Shown: positions 56,212 to 64,000, counted from the stretch's first letter. The stretch is 64,000 nt of DNA from JAJRRS01 sp965230275 (GCA_965230275.1 CBDDKO010000002.1:3658001-3722000), one strand, 5' to 3'. Notes: generated from the letters alone by a model not told the origin. Program-made: numbers and translations.

Positions 56212-57149
56212 CAGATCAGCACAACCAAGCGGCTACCGAGCAGCGCCCGCTTGTCTCCGTCCTCATGCCTGTCTACAACGCACAGGCGTACCTCGGCGAG
56301 GCGATCGACTGCATCCTCGCACAGACTTACGACCACTGGGAGTTGATCTGTGTCGACGACGGCTCGACCGATTCGTCACTTGCTATCCTCAAGGATTACG
56401 CCCGCAAGCACCCGCGCATCCGCTACATCTCCAGAGCAAACACCGGTATCGTTGGCGCACTGAACGACGCACTCGACGCCGCACAGGGTGAGCACGCCGC
56501 ACGTATGGACGCCGACGACTGGTGCGCCGAATCGCGCTTCGAGCAGCAGGTGGCATACCTGCAAGACGATCCGTCGTGCATCGCGGTCGGCTCGTATGTC
56601 CAGCGGACCGATCCCTACGGCTCGCCCGCCGGCGGGCAGGAACCGCCGACCGACCACGACACCATCGACGCCGGCTTGCTTGAAGGTGACGCCAGCGTGC
56701 TCGTTCACGCCAGCCTCATGATGCGTACCGACGCGCTGAAAGCAGCGGGGGGGTGGCGCGAGGGCACCGACTGGGTCGAGGACCTGGACCTGTTCCTCCG
56801 CCTGACCGAGTCCGGGCAAGTTGCCAACCTGCCGCGCTATCTCTACACCTACCGACGTCATGCCCAGAGCGTCTGCTTCAAGCGGTATGAACTGATGTGT
56901 CAGAAACTGGTTGATGTATTGCGCGAGGCCTACGAGCGCCGAGGCATTATGAACCGGTTCGATGCTTCCGCCGTTCGGCCGGACCTCGCCCCGAAACAGT
57001 CCGCCGCCGAGCACTACCGCAACTGGGCCTGCTACGCCATCCACGCCGGCAATCGAACACTCGCACGCAAGCACGCGGTCGATGCGCTTAAGCGCTCGCC
57101 GCTGTCTCCACAAACATGGAAGGTCGCCTACTGGGCGCTGGCCGCTTAA
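56208..57149 (+). CDS. Family 2 glycosyltransferase
   Basis: A GT2 enzyme of 313 residues: PLVSVLMPVYNAQAYLGEAI, ICVDDGSTDSSLAIL, then NTGIVGALNDALDAAQGEHA and the D-x-D in RMDADDW, followed by VLVHASLMMRTDALKAAGGW, DWVEDLDLFLRL with the catalytic-base acid region, and the closing YRRHAQSVCFKR. This is the classic bacterial surface-glycan transferase layout. It starts with an ATGA overlap. Its stop is followed by the FkbM gene after 14 bases. It ends LAA, as an ssrA-type tag does. Confidence 0.88.
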   Translation: MTDQHNQAATEQRPLVSVLMPVYNAQAYLGEAIDCILAQTYDHWELICVDDGSTDSSLAILKDYARKHPRIRYISRANTGIVGALNDALDAAQGEHAARMDADDWCAESRFEQQVAYLQDDPSCIAVGSYVQRTDPYGSPAGGQEPPTDHDTIDAGLLEGDASVLVHASLMMRTDALKAAGGWREGTDWVEDLDLFLRLTESGQVANLPRYLYTYRRHAQSVCFKRYELMCQKLVDVLREAYERRGIMNRFDASAVRPDLAPKQSAAEHYRNWACYAIHAGNRTLARKHAVDALKRSPLSPQTWKVAYWALAA

Positions 57150-57163
57150 GGATCGAGGTAACG

Positions 57164-57943
57164 ATGAACGTGCAGCTACTAAAGCAAGCCTACTGGCGCA
57201 TGCTAAACGCCTGGAACCGTCGGCGACACCCGGTCAGCACCGACTACTCGCCTCACCCTTTCCTCGACGGCATCGCCCGCAACCTGCCCGACGATCAGCC
57301 CGGCCTGGTCATGGTCGATGGCGGGGCGCACGACGGTCAGATGGCCAAGCGCTTCGTGGATCGCTTCCCAGGCCTGCAGGTCCACGCCTTCGAGCCCAAC
57401 GCCGACCTGTTCCCCCGGCTTCAGCAGAACCTCGCAGCCATCCCCGGCTCGCAGTATCAGCTCGCTTTATCCAGCGAGTCGCAGACGCTGAAGATGTTCA
57501 TCAACGACTCGCCGATGACCAGCAGCGTCCTGCCTCGCAACGACAACAGCGAACGGTACTTCGATGCGGTCACGCGGATCAAGGAAGTCCGTGAGCTTCA
57601 GGCGACCAGCCTGGACGATTGGTTCGACCGCTCGGGGCTCGATCGCGTAGATATCATCAAGCTCGACCTGCAAGGCTTCGAGCTCGAAGCCCTCAAGGGC
57701 GCCAAGCGATTGCTTGAGCGCGGCGTCGCCTGCATCTATCTCGAAGTCAACTACGTCCCGTTCTACGAGGGCTCCGCGACCTTCGGCGAGATCGACGTCT
57801 ACCTCCGTAGCCTCGGCTACAAGCTGTTCAACCTCTACAACACCTGCACCCACCTGCCGCAGGGCCACATCGGCTCGGGTGACGCGCTTTATGTCCCCGA
57901 CCCCGCCGCAGCCCAGCGGCTGCGCCTGAAGGAGGCCGCGTGA
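57164..57943 (+). CDS. FkbM family methyltransferase
   Basis: A SAM-dependent methyltransferase of 259 residues. The FkbM fold shows VMVDGGAHDGQMAKRFVDRF as the SAM-binding motif I, VHAFEPNADLFPRL, the family mark LDDWFDRSGLDRVDIIKLDL followed by QGFELEALKGA, and CIYLEVNYVPFYEG. Such enzymes O-methylate sugars or antibiotics, so methylation of the surface polysaccharide is likely. The ATG at 57164 has GAGGT upstream and is preferred over the open frame from 57116, which lies in the preceding gene. It overlaps the next gene (GTGA). It ends KEAA. Confidence 0.85.
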   Translation: MNVQLLKQAYWRMLNAWNRRRHPVSTDYSPHPFLDGIARNLPDDQPGLVMVDGGAHDGQMAKRFVDRFPGLQVHAFEPNADLFPRLQQNLAAIPGSQYQLALSSESQTLKMFINDSPMTSSVLPRNDNSERYFDAVTRIKEVRELQATSLDDWFDRSGLDRVDIIKLDLQGFELEALKGAKRLLERGVACIYLEVNYVPFYEGSATFGEIDVYLRSLGYKLFNLYNTCTHLPQGHIGSGDALYVPDPAAAQRLRLKEAA

Positions 57944-58824
57944 CGCATCCCGCCGCCATCCCGTCGCACCCGCCGGTGACCGCGATCGTGATCTACCGTA
58001 ACGAGAGGCATCACCTCGGCCGTTGCCTGCGCGCCCTGCGCTGGTGCAACGAGCTGATCGCGGTGGACATGCAGTCGTCCGACGGCTCGCGTGAGATTGC
58101 GCAGGAGCTCGCCGACCGAGTCCTGAGCGTGTCGCAATGCCCGATCGCCGAGCCGACGCGCGTCGCCGCAGCGAAGCTGGCACGCAACGACTGGGTTCTG
58201 CTGGTCGATCCGGATGAGGTCATCCCTGAATCATTGTCAGACGACATCCGTAAGACGCTCGCCGAGTATCCCGACGCCGGGGCGATCAGCCTGCCCATGT
58301 GGTTCTACTTCAAGGGCAAGCGGCTCACCGGAACCGTCTGGGGCACGCTCACCCACAAGCTCCGCCTGATCCACCGCGACCGCTGCGAGCTGCTGCCGCT
58401 TTGTAACCGTATCAGCCGGCTACTGCCCGGTGAACGCGAGGTACGCATCGAGCACGACAACGACAACCACATGCGCCACTACTGGTCCGATTCGTATCTC
58501 GACCTGCTGCACAAGCACTTTGTCCGCTACGCGCACACCGAGGCCGCCGCCATGGTCGCTCAGGGTAAGCGCTTCAGCCTGCGCACCGCATTGATCGAGC
58601 CACTTGCCGAGTTCAAGAAGACCTTCAAAGACTTTGACGGCTGGCGCATCGGCCTGCACGGCTGGATACTCAGCGCGATCTACGGCGGGTACTGCCTCTT
58701 AAGCGGCTGGTTCACCGGCTACTACCAGCTCCGCGGCGCACCGCCCGAGAAACCAGGTCAGCGCGACCTCCCCACGCTGGCCGACATCACCGAACACACC
58801 ACACCCAGGAGGGCCGCGGCATGA
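57940..58824 (+). CDS. WaaE/KdtX-like family 2 glycosyltransferase
   Basis: A GT2 enzyme of 294 residues similar to the WaaE/KdtX group, known for beta-glucosyl transfer to LPS core heptose. Seen: VTAIVIYRNERHHLGRCL, LIAVDMQSSDGSREIAQ, the D-x-D in VLLVDPDEVIPES, and the helical YWSDSYLDLLHKHFVRYAHT that follows the catalytic part. A C-terminal hydrophobic helix (LSAIYGGYCLLSGWFTGYY) may tether it to the membrane. The start is GTG within GTGA at the previous stop; GGAGG is embedded in that gene's end. It ends RAAA. Confidence 0.82.
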   Translation: MTHPAAIPSHPPVTAIVIYRNERHHLGRCLRALRWCNELIAVDMQSSDGSREIAQELADRVLSVSQCPIAEPTRVAAAKLARNDWVLLVDPDEVIPESLSDDIRKTLAEYPDAGAISLPMWFYFKGKRLTGTVWGTLTHKLRLIHRDRCELLPLCNRISRLLPGEREVRIEHDNDNHMRHYWSDSYLDLLHKHFVRYAHTEAAAMVAQGKRFSLRTALIEPLAEFKKTFKDFDGWRIGLHGWILSAIYGGYCLLSGWFTGYYQLRGAPPEKPGQRDLPTLADITEHTTPRRAAA

Positions 58825-59708
58825 TGAAGTTAGATGACGCCCCACGCATCACCATCGTCACCCCCAGCTATAATCAGGCCCCGTTCCTGGAGCAGACCAT
58901 CCGCAGCGTCCTGACCCAGGGCTATCCCAACGTCCAGTTCGGGATTGTCGACGGCGCTTCAACCGACGGCACACGCGAGATCCTCGACCGCTACCGCGAC
59001 CGGCTCGACTTCCTGATTATCGAGCCCGACGACGGCCAGGCCCAGGCCATCAACAAGGGCCTGATCCGCGCGACCGGCGACATCGTCGGCTGGCTCTGCT
59101 CGGACGACACCCTCGAGCCCGGCGCGCTGCACGCCATCGCCACACACTTCATACGTCACCCCAACGACGACTGGCTCGCCGGGGCCTGCCGGGTCATCGA
59201 TGTCAGTGGTGAAACCCTCGAGATTGCTCGGCCCGACGGCCGGTTCTCCCTGCCCGGCGTGCTGCTCCGTAGCGACGATCAGCCGTTCAACATGCCCCAG
59301 CCCAGCGTCTTCTGGCGGCGCTCTTTGCACGACGTGCACGGCTGGCTCGATGAGTCGCTTCACTACTGCATGGACTTCGAGTTCTGGCTCCGCCTGCTCC
59401 ACTCGGGCCGGCGGCCGGCGCTGCTCAGCCAGGTCCTCGCGACCTACCGTCTGCACGACGAATCCAAGAGCTGCGCTACGCCTGTCGGCTTCACCCGCGA
59501 GCACATCCAGGTCGAAGGCGACTACGCCCGGTCGCTGCCGTTGATGCAGCGCGTCCAGGTTTTGCGACGACTCGGTTACATGTACCGCGCCAGCGTCATG
59601 GCCACCGCCGGTAAGCGCCCCTGGGCCGAGGTCGCCAAACGCCCCTGGTGGCTGCTCTCCCAGCAGGTCCGCCAGGCCCTGCGCCAAGGCCAACGCGAAG
59701 CGGCGTAG
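58821..59708 (+). CDS. Family 2 glycosyltransferase
   Basis: A GT2 enzyme of 295 residues: RITIVTPSYNQAPFLEQTIR, VQFGIVDGASTDGTREIL, EPDDGQAQAINKGLIRATGD, the metal motif in WLCSDDTLEPG, FNMPQPSVFWRRSL and HYCMDFEFWLRLL. It is closely similar in design to the protein at 62144 and probably a paralogue. It starts in an ATGATG overlap with the previous gene, which contains AGGAGG near its end. Its stop codon TAG coincides with the left end of repeat element D that hosts the second IS copy. It ends REAA. Confidence 0.88.
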   Translation: MMKLDDAPRITIVTPSYNQAPFLEQTIRSVLTQGYPNVQFGIVDGASTDGTREILDRYRDRLDFLIIEPDDGQAQAINKGLIRATGDIVGWLCSDDTLEPGALHAIATHFIRHPNDDWLAGACRVIDVSGETLEIARPDGRFSLPGVLLRSDDQPFNMPQPSVFWRRSLHDVHGWLDESLHYCMDFEFWLRLLHSGRRPALLSQVLATYRLHDESKSCATPVGFTREHIQVEGDYARSLPLMQRVQVLRRLGYMYRASVMATAGKRPWAEVAKRPWWLLSQQVRQALRQGQREAA

Positions 59709-59746
59709 TGAGTCATGCGCACATCATTACTGTCATTCCCGCGCAG

Positions 59747-60724
59747 GGGCTTTATGCAACCCCCTGCCTGATAACATGGTCGCGGGCCAGGCGGATCAGG
59801 ATTTTGGCGGTGACGTAAGGCTCGACACGGCGGCCACGCACCCACGGCGGCAGGTGGGTCAGGCCGCCGCCGAAGTTGCAGAGGTTGGCGAAGCGCGTCT
59901 CGACGCTGCGACGGGTGCTAAGCAGTTGGCGGATGAACGGTGAAGGCGCACGCATCCGCTGGATCATGGCCACGCGGTGCGGGCTGTGCACGCGTGACTG
60001 GCCCAGCCCCTTGGCGTGGCGGAAGCGGCGCGGCGTCACCAGGACGCGCCCGGCCCCGGCGGCCTGGTCGTACAACGGGTTGGTCTCGTAGTTGGCGTCG
60101 GCCAGCAGGTAGCCCTCGCCCAGCTGTTCTTGTTCGATCATCTGTTTGGCGGCGACGCGTTCGTCGACGTTCATGGCGGTGACACGGTAGGCGACGGGGC
60201 GGTTATTCTCGGCATAAATCGCGTGGAGTTTGTAGCCCTTCTGGAACCCGCCGGCGCCGCGGCCGATCGTCGCGCGGCGGTCGACGCTGTGCTTGGCGAC
60301 GGCCAACGGCTTGCCGTCGATACGCAGGGTCAGCGCGTGTTGTGTTTGAGGCTCGAGTCGATCCATCAGTTGATCGAGTGCCCGACGGGTTTCGGGCCGG
60401 GCCAGACGCCGGCTCATGGTCGACTGATCCGGCAACGCCGCCGGCGGCTTGACGCCGACCCAGTGGCGACGCTCACACGCCCAATACACCGGCCGGTCGT
60501 GCAGCACCGCCCAGAGGTAGACCCTAAGGATGCGTGCGGTGGGATGCACAAACCGCCGGCGTCGGACGAGGGTTGACATGACGGTGAGTTGGGCCGTTAA
60601 GATGTTCCACAGTTCGCGTTCCATGCTGGTGACTCCTTCTCGGTAAGGTCGAGTAAGTGGTCCACCAGTATGGGCGCGAACGCTTGTTAGCGCCAGCGGT
60701 TAGATAAAATGGCGCATAAAGCCC
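59747..60724 (-). mobile_element. Insertion sequence, copy 2 (978 bp, IS5-like)
   Basis: Same length and ends (GGGCTTTATGC and complement) as copy 1 at 13758. It is flanked by GCAG on both sides (59743-59746 and 60725-60728), a probable 4-base target duplication. Joining the flanks across the IS restores the perfect palindrome ATTCCCGC-GCAG-GCGGGAAT. Confidence 0.85.
59752..60624 (-). CDS. IS5-like DDE transposase (copy 2)
   Basis: A transposase of 290 residues, intact, with the same triad D103, D176, E242 as copy 1. It differs from it at about 11 positions, for example S7N, H19L, D51E and R240S. Its stop codon lies in the left inverted repeat of the element. The gene interrupts nothing: the IS sits between the end of a glycosyltransferase gene and a convergent FkbM gene, within repeat DNA. 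Confidence 0.85.
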   Translation of the reverse strand: MERELWNILTAQLTVMSTLVRRRRFVHPTARILRVYLWAVLHDRPVYWACERRHWVGVKPPAALPDQSTMSRRLARPETRRALDQLMDRLEPQTQHALTLRIDGKPLAVAKHSVDRRATIGRGAGGFQKGYKLHAIYAENNRPVAYRVTAMNVDERVAAKQMIEQEQLGEGYLLADANYETNPLYDQAAGAGRVLVTPRRFRHAKGLGQSRVHSPHRVAMIQRMRAPSPFIRQLLSTRRSVETRFANLCNFGGGLTHLPPWVRGRRVEPYVTAKILIRLARDHVIRQGVA

Positions 60725-60995
60725 GCAGGCGGGAATCCAGAAGCCCCGCTGAACATACACCTGGCCCCCCGCCTGCGCGGGGGTGACGGGGAGGGGTACG
60801 GTCGGTATGAACGCTAGAGCAAACACATTCCAACAGCAGCGGGTGCCACACTTTGATCCGAAGGGCAAAGTGTGTTCGTCCGCCGCACACTTTGCTGCTA
60901 CGCACTCAAAGTGTGGCACTCAGAAACACTACATAGAGGGTGTAAACGCTCTTAATGCGAAGAGGTCGGTGAGTGCTTCTGCAGCGACAGCGAGA
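60625..60995. other. Repeat-filled gap right of IS copy 2
   Basis: No gene. It contains the right end of the IS, the reversed second REP palindrome (60766-60783), element C (60815-60954) and 40 bases leading to the stop of the FkbM gene. Confidence 0.6.
60815..60954. repeat. Palindromic TAGAGC element C
   Basis: About 140 bases. The left end TAGAGCAAACACATTCC (60815-60831) resembles the complement of the right end (60938-60954), which reads TAAGAGCGTTTACACCC. Inside is a 14-bp perfect inverted repeat GTGCCACACTTTGA (60843-60856 and 60906-60919), with nested GGGCAAAGTGTG and CACACTTTGCT arms, strongly similar to the inside of element A at 9883-9962. Confidence 0.65.
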
Positions 60996-61838
60996 CTAAG
61001 CCGCTTGTTGTAGCGCCAGTACCGGGGCGTCTGGCTTCCGTACCGCCCAGAACGGGTAGCACGATCGGCCGACCGGCTTCTCATAGGACAGGTCGTGTGT
61101 CGCGGACAGCGCCTTGAACACACGCCAGTCATCGACACTATGCAGTTCGCCGAGCACAACACGCACATTAGCAAGCAGATCGGGGGCGGCGCCGGCGATC
61201 ACCCCGGCCTCGGCCCCTTCGGTGTCGATCTTCATCACATCCACGCGCTCGATGCCTTGCTCACAGCAGAAACCCGCCAGTGTGGTCACGGGCAGTTGGA
61301 TCGTGTCGCTTCCCGTGGCGCAGCCGACGTTGTGGAACGTCCCGCCGCCGAAGTTCGTCGGGTCGTCGGAATACCTGTACTCGAACGAGCCGACCGTTTC
61401 ACCGAGCCCCATCGGGACCACGGTCACGCGGTCGCCGAACGGGGCCACATTCTTACGGAGCAGCTCGATGTTTTCGGGCAGCGGCTCGAAGCAGTAGACC
61501 CTGGCCCCGGGGTAGCGGGCCGCGAAGTAGACCGCGGTCGCGCCGATGTTCGCGCCGATGTCGAATATCACTTCGGGCTCGACATCAATCGGCAATCGGT
61601 ATTCCGAGCCGTCACTTAGGATCTGCTCGAAGATCGCGGCGTCGAGTGTCCCGCCCCGGACATGCACGGTATGCGTCTTGCCTCTGAAGTTCACACGAAG
61701 CTGCGCCGGCCCCTGACACGACCGATAACACCGGATCAGTGTCGTCACATCCGCCGACCACTTCGCCCGGTGAACGAACTGATGGGCTCGAAAGACCGAG
61801 CGGGACAGGGCGTGTTTGATCGTCGCTTTTATCGGCAT
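60996..61838 (-). CDS. FkbM family methyltransferase
   Basis: A SAM-dependent methyltransferase of 280 residues from the ATG at 61838 (287 from the ATG at 61859). The FkbM pattern is clear: VIFDIGANIGATAVYFAARY, VYCFEPLPENIELLRKNV, the insert GSFEYRYSDDPTNFGGG, and IERVDVMKIDTEGAEAGVIA. It probably methylates a sugar of the exported polysaccharide; the Wzt C-terminal domain could recognise such a cap. It is on the opposite strand to the rest of the locus, divergent from the next glycosyltransferase. It ends QQAA. Confidence 0.82.
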   Translation of the reverse strand: MPIKATIKHALSRSVFRAHQFVHRAKWSADVTTLIRCYRSCQGPAQLRVNFRGKTHTVHVRGGTLDAAIFEQILSDGSEYRLPIDVEPEVIFDIGANIGATAVYFAARYPGARVYCFEPLPENIELLRKNVAPFGDRVTVVPMGLGETVGSFEYRYSDDPTNFGGGTFHNVGCATGSDTIQLPVTTLAGFCCEQGIERVDVMKIDTEGAEAGVIAGAAPDLLANVRVVLGELHSVDDWRVFKALSATHDLSYEKPVGRSCYPFWAVRKPDAPVLALQQAA

Positions 61839-62143
61839 GGCGGGTGACGATGGCTCCATCGGGAAGCTATACAACCGCTACTATCGTCATAATCACCCCG
61901 TGTCTTCACGGCTCCCTGCCTTTATCACGTTATAAGCAGTCCCGGTCGCTTCCGTATGTGACGGTTATAACGATCAGGCGGATTATGACGGTGGCAGGGC
62001 TTCTATGGGTTGTGGGAGGTGTGACGGTTGGGGCGATTCTACGGGTTGTGACATATATGAGGAAAAATCAATCTGGGTGATTAAGTCGCCCCCCGGTCGG
62101 GTCGATCCGGTGTCTGTGAGAGTGCATTAGTAAGGACACCGAC
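61839..62143. other. Divergent promoter region with tandem motifs
   Basis: No gene. TGACGGT occurs three times in the same orientation (61959, 61986, 62022) and TTCTA(T/C)GGGTTGTG twice (62001 and 62037). These may be binding sites for a regulator of the divergent methyltransferase and glycosyltransferase genes, but no function can be assigned. Confidence 0.4.
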
Positions 62144-63082
62144 ATGCCCACCGATCGTCCCCGCATCACCGTGATCACCCCGAGCCTGAACCAGGCCGAG
62201 TACCTCGAGCGCACGATCTGCAGTGTGCTGGACCAGGGGTATGAGAACCTTGAGTACATTGTCATGGACGGCGGATCGGTGGACGGCAGCGTGGACATCA
62301 TCGAGCAATACGCCGACGATATCACCTACTGGCAGAGCGAATCGGATAATGGCCCCGCCGATGCGATCAACCAGGCGCTGGACCACGCGACCGGTGAGAT
62401 CATCGCGATACTCAACGCCGACGACCTGTACCTTCCGATGACGCTGCACCGCGTCGCTGAGCACATGCAGAAAGACGAGTCGGCCACGTGGGTCGTGGGC
62501 AACTGTCTGCGTATCGGAGAGATGGACGAGCAGCTCGGCCAGATCAACGCGAAGCGGCCGACGGACCTTGCCGGCTTTATCATGCACGACACCAGCCACC
62601 TGCCCATCGCCGCGACTTTCTTCCGCCGCAGCGTGTTCGAGGCTTTCGGCCGGTTCGACGGTGAGCTCCAGTTCGCCTGGGCCTACGAAATGGACTGCCG
62701 CCTGATCGCGCAAGGCCTGACGCCGACCATCATCTCCGGGGTCCTCTCCGCACACCGCGAGCACGCCCACAGCAAGAGCGCCCAGAACATCCTGCGCTGC
62801 GGCCCGGAGTTCAGCGACTCCGCTTCGCGCTACGCCGACCGCCTGCCGTTTGAGCGCCGCGCCGTCTTGTGTGCCGATATCGACGAACGCCAGCAGATCT
62901 TCGAGCTGGCGAAGATGGAAATGGCGATCAGCTCGTCACGCCGCCACCTCTGGAACCAGCTGCTGCGTCGCCCGTGGTGGCTGGCCAACGCCCGTTACCG
63001 GCAGACCCTTCTGCGAGGGGTCACCCACCCGGACAACGCCGCGCTAGAGCCCGCCGGGGCCCCGCTGCGCCGTGCCGCCTGA
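62144..63082 (+). CDS. Family 2 glycosyltransferase
   Basis: A GT2 enzyme of 312 residues: RITVITPSLNQAEYLERTIC, YIVMDGGSVDGSVDIIEQYA, WQSESDNGPADAINQALDHA, the metal motif ILNADDLYLP, and LPIAATFFRRSVFEAFGRFD. It is a paralogue of the protein at 58821, sharing the order of motifs and a basic C-terminal helix region (RPWWLANARYRQTLLRG versus RPWWLLSQQVRQALRQG). TAAGGACA precedes the ATG. It is followed by a strong terminator and closes the polysaccharide locus. It ends RRAA. Confidence 0.88.
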   Translation: MPTDRPRITVITPSLNQAEYLERTICSVLDQGYENLEYIVMDGGSVDGSVDIIEQYADDITYWQSESDNGPADAINQALDHATGEIIAILNADDLYLPMTLHRVAEHMQKDESATWVVGNCLRIGEMDEQLGQINAKRPTDLAGFIMHDTSHLPIAATFFRRSVFEAFGRFDGELQFAWAYEMDCRLIAQGLTPTIISGVLSAHREHAHSKSAQNILRCGPEFSDSASRYADRLPFERRAVLCADIDERQQIFELAKMEMAISSSRRHLWNQLLRRPWWLANARYRQTLLRGVTHPDNAALEPAGAPLRRAA

Positions 63083-63126
63083 CATTGCTCTCAAACCCGG
63101 GAGGGGTGACAACTCCCCCAATCAAG

Positions 63127-63160
63127 AAAGAGCCCTACGGATGGGGCTCTTTTTTATTTT
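63127..63160 (+). terminator. Rho-independent terminator
   Basis: Stem AGAGCCC / GGGCTCT (63129-63135 and 63144-63150), extended by AA and TT, followed by TTTTTATTTT. It ends the last glycosyltransferase gene. Confidence 0.88.
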
Positions 63161-63236
63161 GTGTGATGAGCGTTGATGGGGGGAGCGATGGGGCACCGCA
63201 ACTGGACGCCTGCGCCACAACACCTACAGTATCCGC

Positions 63237-63845
63237 ATGAATCGCAGACTTATGCCGTTGATAATCTTTATTGCCGTGGCGATCCTCGCCGCGCCCTACC
63301 TGATACGCCTCGGCCCGGGGAAAGAAGTCCCGCCCGTCGTACTCGCCACGCTTCAATTCGAGCAGGGCCGGGCCATCCGGTTTACCGTCGAACGCAACTC
63401 TCAGCAGACGCTGTCGCTGCATTATGACGCGCTGATCGATCAGCAGCCGCAGGTCGAGCACGCCTTCTTCGGAACGCTCCCGCTCAGCGCCCCGCCGCCC
63501 GCTTTCGTGATCTACGCCGCGGAGCAGGGCGACATCCTGGCTATCGCTCAGGCCACCGCCCCCGATCAGGTCATCCTCATCCACGACTTCACCACCGGTG
63601 ACAGCTTCCCGCACCGCCGGGTCAGCTACAAAGACACCGACCCCCAGCACATCTATCCCTACTTCGAAGAGCAGGACGCCATCCTCGAACGCGGCGACGC
63701 ACTGTTTGCTCGGCTTCAAGCGGCCATGCCACCAGACTCACAGCTAACACTATTACGCACCATGGGCACGCGCCCACTGACCATGCCCGACCCCGCCGTC
63801 ACCGGCAAGGTTCAGACCGAACAGGCCGCGACCGAAACGCCCTGA
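63237..63845 (+). CDS. Exported hypothetical protein
   Basis: A protein of 202 residues that I do not recognise. Residues of about 4-23 form a hydrophobic signal or anchor (LMPLIIFIAVAILAAPYLI). The remainder is a mixed alpha/beta domain with no Cys and no catalytic motif I can name; FVIYAAEQGDILAIAQ and VILIHDFTTGDSFPHRRVSY look like core strands. It probably faces the periplasm. It is separated from the polysaccharide genes by a terminator and has its own start. Confidence 0.65.
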   Translation: MNRRLMPLIIFIAVAILAAPYLIRLGPGKEVPPVVLATLQFEQGRAIRFTVERNSQQTLSLHYDALIDQQPQVEHAFFGTLPLSAPPPAFVIYAAEQGDILAIAQATAPDQVILIHDFTTGDSFPHRRVSYKDTDPQHIYPYFEEQDAILERGDALFARLQAAMPPDSQLTLLRTMGTRPLTMPDPAVTGKVQTEQAATETP

Positions 63846-64000
63846 ACGGTTGTTGATGCTTAGATCGAGTAAGAACAAGCCCCGTTGAACCGTGCCATGA
63901 ACTAACCCGACGGGCATTCATCCCGCCACGCAAGATGCCCAGGTCTCTCACCAGTTAACCCGGTTGCGTTCCATCACGGGTCCGGCTGCTCGAGGACGTA
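63846..64000. other. Window end without recognised feature
   Basis: The last 155 bases show no open frame, repeat or RNA that I can support. Confidence 0.5.

Larger units (their letters stand above)
59706..60816. repeat. Palindromic element D hosting IS copy 2
   Basis: A diverged relative of element B. From the left it reads TAGTGAGTCATGCGC, then a stretch like the inner arm of B, then the REP-like palindrome ATTCCCGC-GCAG-GCGGGAAT interrupted by the IS in its GCAG loop, and a second palindrome copy in reverse orientation at 60766-60783. The right end appears to be at the TA of CTAGAGC (60814-60820), shared with element C. The outer arms are only moderately similar, so the borders are approximate. 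Confidence 0.5.

Overview
The window looks like chromosomal DNA of a high-GC member of the Planctomycetota, most likely class Phycisphaerae. The evidence is three secreted proteins ending in PEP-CTERM sorting signals, two of which carry dockerin-like repeats of the form DGDGF(V/I)GLxDLDxxLNNWN just before the signal, together with high GC content and intergenic word repeats. The assignment is inferred from family knowledge, not from a marker gene; I found no rRNA, tRNA, CRISPR array, phage module or replication origin.

Layout. 0-2.1 kb: a small basic protein, a 3D-domain cell-wall protein and a CPBP membrane protease. 2.1-3.5 kb: gene-poor island with inverted repeats and a low-GC orphan SUKH immunity protein. 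3.5-9.1 kb: TetR regulator divergent from an RND efflux adaptor and pump, with a readable promoter and operator. 9.3-13.6 kb: DUF2203 protein, glycosyltransferase, metF, a small conserved protein and a RicT/PSP1 protein. 13.7-14.8 kb: an IS nested in a palindromic repeat. 15-19.9 kb: an unusual quartet of two membrane-tethered solute-binding-protein paralogues (one fused to a VWA domain) divergent from two membrane coiled-coil proteins. 19.9-25.1 kb: lipoprotein with a 13-base homopolymer, class III aminotransferase, HU-like protein, dnaK. 25.3-26 kb: PEP-CTERM protein.

26.4-41.8 kb is a tightly packed fermentative hydrogen locus: hypF-hypC-hypD-hypE, the group 3b NAD(P)-linked [NiFe] hydrogenase hydB-hydG-hydD-hydA, its maturation protease, hypA-hypB, pyruvate:ferredoxin oxidoreductase and a DHOD-like flavoprotein. 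It contains nearly the whole route for making the NiFe(CN)2CO site and places pyruvate oxidation in the same transcription block as hydrogen turnover.

42.2-45.9 kb holds two dockerin/PEP-CTERM proteins around a radical SAM enzyme. 46.4-63.1 kb is a surface-polysaccharide locus: a six-hairpin glycosidase-like protein, a GT39-like membrane protein, the Wzm/Wzt ABC exporter, a radical SAM-pyruvyltransferase fusion, one GT4, five GT2 glycosyltransferases and two FkbM methyltransferases. All ten proteins from Wzt to the last glycosyltransferase end in Ala-Ala. A second copy of the same 978-bp IS sits inside this locus.

The most novel-looking items are: (1) a family of palindromic elements beginning TAGAGC, apparently TA-targeted, two of which supply the stop codon of the neighbouring gene; (2) two IS copies inserted at the same point in the GCAG loop of the same REP-like palindrome; (3) the shared Ala-Ala C-termini; (4) the binding-protein/VWA quartet; and (5) the radical SAM-pyruvyltransferase fusion.
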